Source: Corynebacterium sp.
GTDB lineage: Bacteria > Actinomycetota > Actinomycetes > Mycobacteriales > Mycobacteriaceae
Direction of reading: 5' to 3'
Assembly (NCBI RefSeq): GCF_030530965.1
Contig: NZ_JAUMTY010000008.1
Location: forward strand, 49,111 to 55,419
Length of the DNA stretch: 6,309 nt
Below, piece by piece: positions 5,477 to 6,309 of the stretch. The stretch's first letter is position 1; every line of letters begins with the position of its first letter. A model generated the notes under the pieces. The model was not told the origin of the DNA and did no database searches. It was given only the letters and a program-made list of their open reading frames with translations. Position numbers and translations under genes: made by a program.

Positions 5477-6074
5477 TTCCAGGCGACGCCGGATCGACGG
5501 GTGCGAGGCCGCGGAGAGTCCACATTTCTTTGTCACCGCTGCGCCGACGGTGGAAGCGCATCTGCCACTCGGGGGGAATATCGCAGCGCCAAAAGGCCTC
5601 GGGTGGGGCATCCAGAGCATGGACCAGTAGTGCGCGCCCCAGGGATTGGTCGCTGACCGTGACGTATTCTCCTGGTTCTAGCTCATCAGCCCACTTCGCC
5701 ACGCGGTCGATATAGGTGCGTAGCGATTCCCCACCATGCCCGACATAGTCCGGGTGTTTCCTCCACTGCGCAATCTTCATCGGTGACACGAGAGGCAAAG
5801 GCTTCCCCGCCCACTCCCCCACATCCCACGGGCCCGGGTTGCCGACGAAAACGCGCAAGCGGGTGGATTCGGCCGCATCTTCCGTGCCCGGACCCGCGTC
5901 GTTAATATCACTGAATTCCTCGTAACGACGCAGCTCGTGCCGATAATCTGCCCACCGAACTGTGTCTTCTGACGACGCGAACCGTGGCAGACGTGCACTC
6001 GCGAGGGGTGCCGAGACAACGATGAGTCGTACCACGTGGATAGGGGCGCGACTCTGCCGATGAAAATGCCTCAT
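5466..6074 (-). CDS. Histidine-phosphatase-like protein lacking both catalytic histidines
   Basis: The 202-residue product has the layout of an actinobacterial histidine phosphatase (phosphoglycerate-mutase-like) subfamily. There is an N-terminal beta strand (VVRLIVVSAP, 14-23), a middle part with GPWDVGEWAGKPL (81-93), the block HGGESLRTYIDRVAKW (113-128) holding the conserved Glu (E116), and the C-terminal block VTVSDQSLGRALLVHAL then DAPPEAFWR (138-163). In active members the first strand ends in an R/C-H-G/A motif and the later block reads VTHAGVIR. Here those positions are SAP (Ala22) and SDQ (Asp142), so both catalytic histidines are missing. Known function cannot be assumed; it may be a pseudoenzyme or binding protein. 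The frame is intact with no stops, so it does not look like a decaying pseudogene. The start is chosen at ATG 6074, which has a GATAAT -10-like box 6 nt upstream (leaderless); ATG 6134 would add 20 residues without a ribosome site. It is convergent with crgA. Confidence 0.78.
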   Translation of the reverse strand: MRHFHRQSRAPIHVVRLIVVSAPLASARLPRFASSEDTVRWADYRHELRRYEEFSDINDAGPGTEDAAESTRLRVFVGNPGPWDVGEWAGKPLPLVSPMKIAQWRKHPDYVGHGGESLRTYIDRVAKWADELEPGEYVTVSDQSLGRALLVHALDAPPEAFWRCDIPPEWQMRFHRRRSGDKEMWTLRGLAPVDPASPGMLR

Positions 6075-6080
6075 ACTGAA

Positions 6081-6086
6081 ATTATC
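6081..6086 (-). promoter_or_regulatory. Possible -10 element for leaderless transcription of the phosphatase-like gene
   Basis: On the minus strand GATAAT is followed by TTCAGT and then the ATG at 6074. The 6-nt distance fits a transcript beginning at the start codon and favours 6074 over 6134. A TTGATG hexamer lies 20 nt further upstream, longer than the usual -35 spacing. Confidence 0.4.
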
Positions 6087-6220
6087 CCACTGAGAGGCGA
6101 ACTTCCCATCAATACAAAGGTTAAAAGTTTCCACATCGTTTATTGTCGTATAACCATGTTTTTAGGGATAAGTAGCAAAAAGTGTGTCCGGTCGGCGTGT
6201 CGCGGGTGGGCTCTTATTTT

Positions 6221-6230
6221 TGTTCGAACA
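6221..6230. repeat. 10-bp perfect palindrome TGTTCGAACA
   Basis: The sequence reads the same on both strands and stands in the gap right of the phosphatase-like gene, following a T-rich run. It shares the TCGAACA half of the corynebacterial LexA (SOS) box, but the matching right half is missing, so a LexA site is not supported. Confidence 0.45.
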
Positions 6231-6253
6231 TGCGGACTTTGTCGGGGCCTATC

Positions 6254-6309
6254 TAGGGTGTGTCGTCGGTATTGATAGCGTCGTCGTAGAGGGAGCTGGC
6301 CGTCTAATG
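6254..6309 (+). other. Possible promoter, ribosome site and start of a gene beyond the right edge
   Basis: TAGGGT (6254-6259) resembles the -10 box before the LssY_C gene. AGAGGGAG (6288-6295) resembles a ribosome site 11 nt before the ATG at 6307, the last three bases of the window. The frame of that ATG is also open back to about 6172, so an earlier start (for example GTG 6184) is possible. Nothing of the product can be judged. Confidence 0.25.

Noticed and set aside
5466..6074. Reading the phosphatase-like gene as a pseudogene
   Set aside because: The frame is intact, the scaffold motifs are preserved, and a promoter-like element is present; only the catalytic positions differ.
6210..6245. 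tRNA T-arm-like GTTCGAAC and a LexA box candidate
   Set aside because: The flanking bases do not form a T-stem and no acceptor or anticodon arms are visible. For LexA, only one half-site matches the consensus.
1..6309. Mobile element, CRISPR array or defence system
   Set aside because: There are no transposase, integrase, regular spacer-repeat array or known defence domains in any frame.

Overview
The window looks like a chromosomal segment from a corynebacterium-like actinobacterium. The main reasons are a short CrgA whose sequence is of the Corynebacterium type as I recall that family, a transcarboxylase pair closely resembling that of Propionibacterium freudenreichii, actinobacterial TANNNT-type -10 elements lying 6-7 nt before start codons, and moderate-to-high GC. 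The species is not determined; a lipophilic or propionate-handling Corynebacterium is an inference.

Left part (1-2930, minus strand): two co-directional genes encode the 5S (pyruvate/oxaloacetate) and 12S (methylmalonyl-CoA/propionyl-CoA) carboxyltransferase subunits of the biotin-dependent transcarboxylase. They are read 5S then 12S and separated by 43 nt. The 12S gene runs off the left edge. The third partner, the small 1.3S biotin carrier, is not in the window and would be expected just beyond that edge. Together the subunits move a carboxyl group between methylmalonyl-CoA and pyruvate, giving propionyl-CoA and oxaloacetate, or the reverse.

Centre (2931-3273): a 343-bp divergent intergenic region with no convincing gene. 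It holds a weak GlxR/CRP-like motif near the transcarboxylase start, two neighbouring inverted repeats, an array of three helically phased ATGCG repeats, and a TAGGGT -10-like box abutting the next gene.

Right part (3274-6309): a plus-strand gene for a six-helix membrane protein with a cytosolic LssY C-terminal domain and a very acidic linker; a 262-bp gap rich in repeats and hairpins; plus-strand crgA, a cell-division membrane protein; and, convergent to it, a minus-strand histidine-phosphatase-like gene in which both catalytic histidines appear to be replaced. The last ~235 bp hold a palindrome and a possible promoter/start for a gene beyond the right edge, but no assignable gene.

No RNA gene, insertion sequence, CRISPR array, prophage or defence gene was recognised. 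The region reads as ordinary core or near-core chromosome. Its most unusual items are the propionibacterial-type transcarboxylase, the pseudo-phosphatase and the LssY_C membrane protein.
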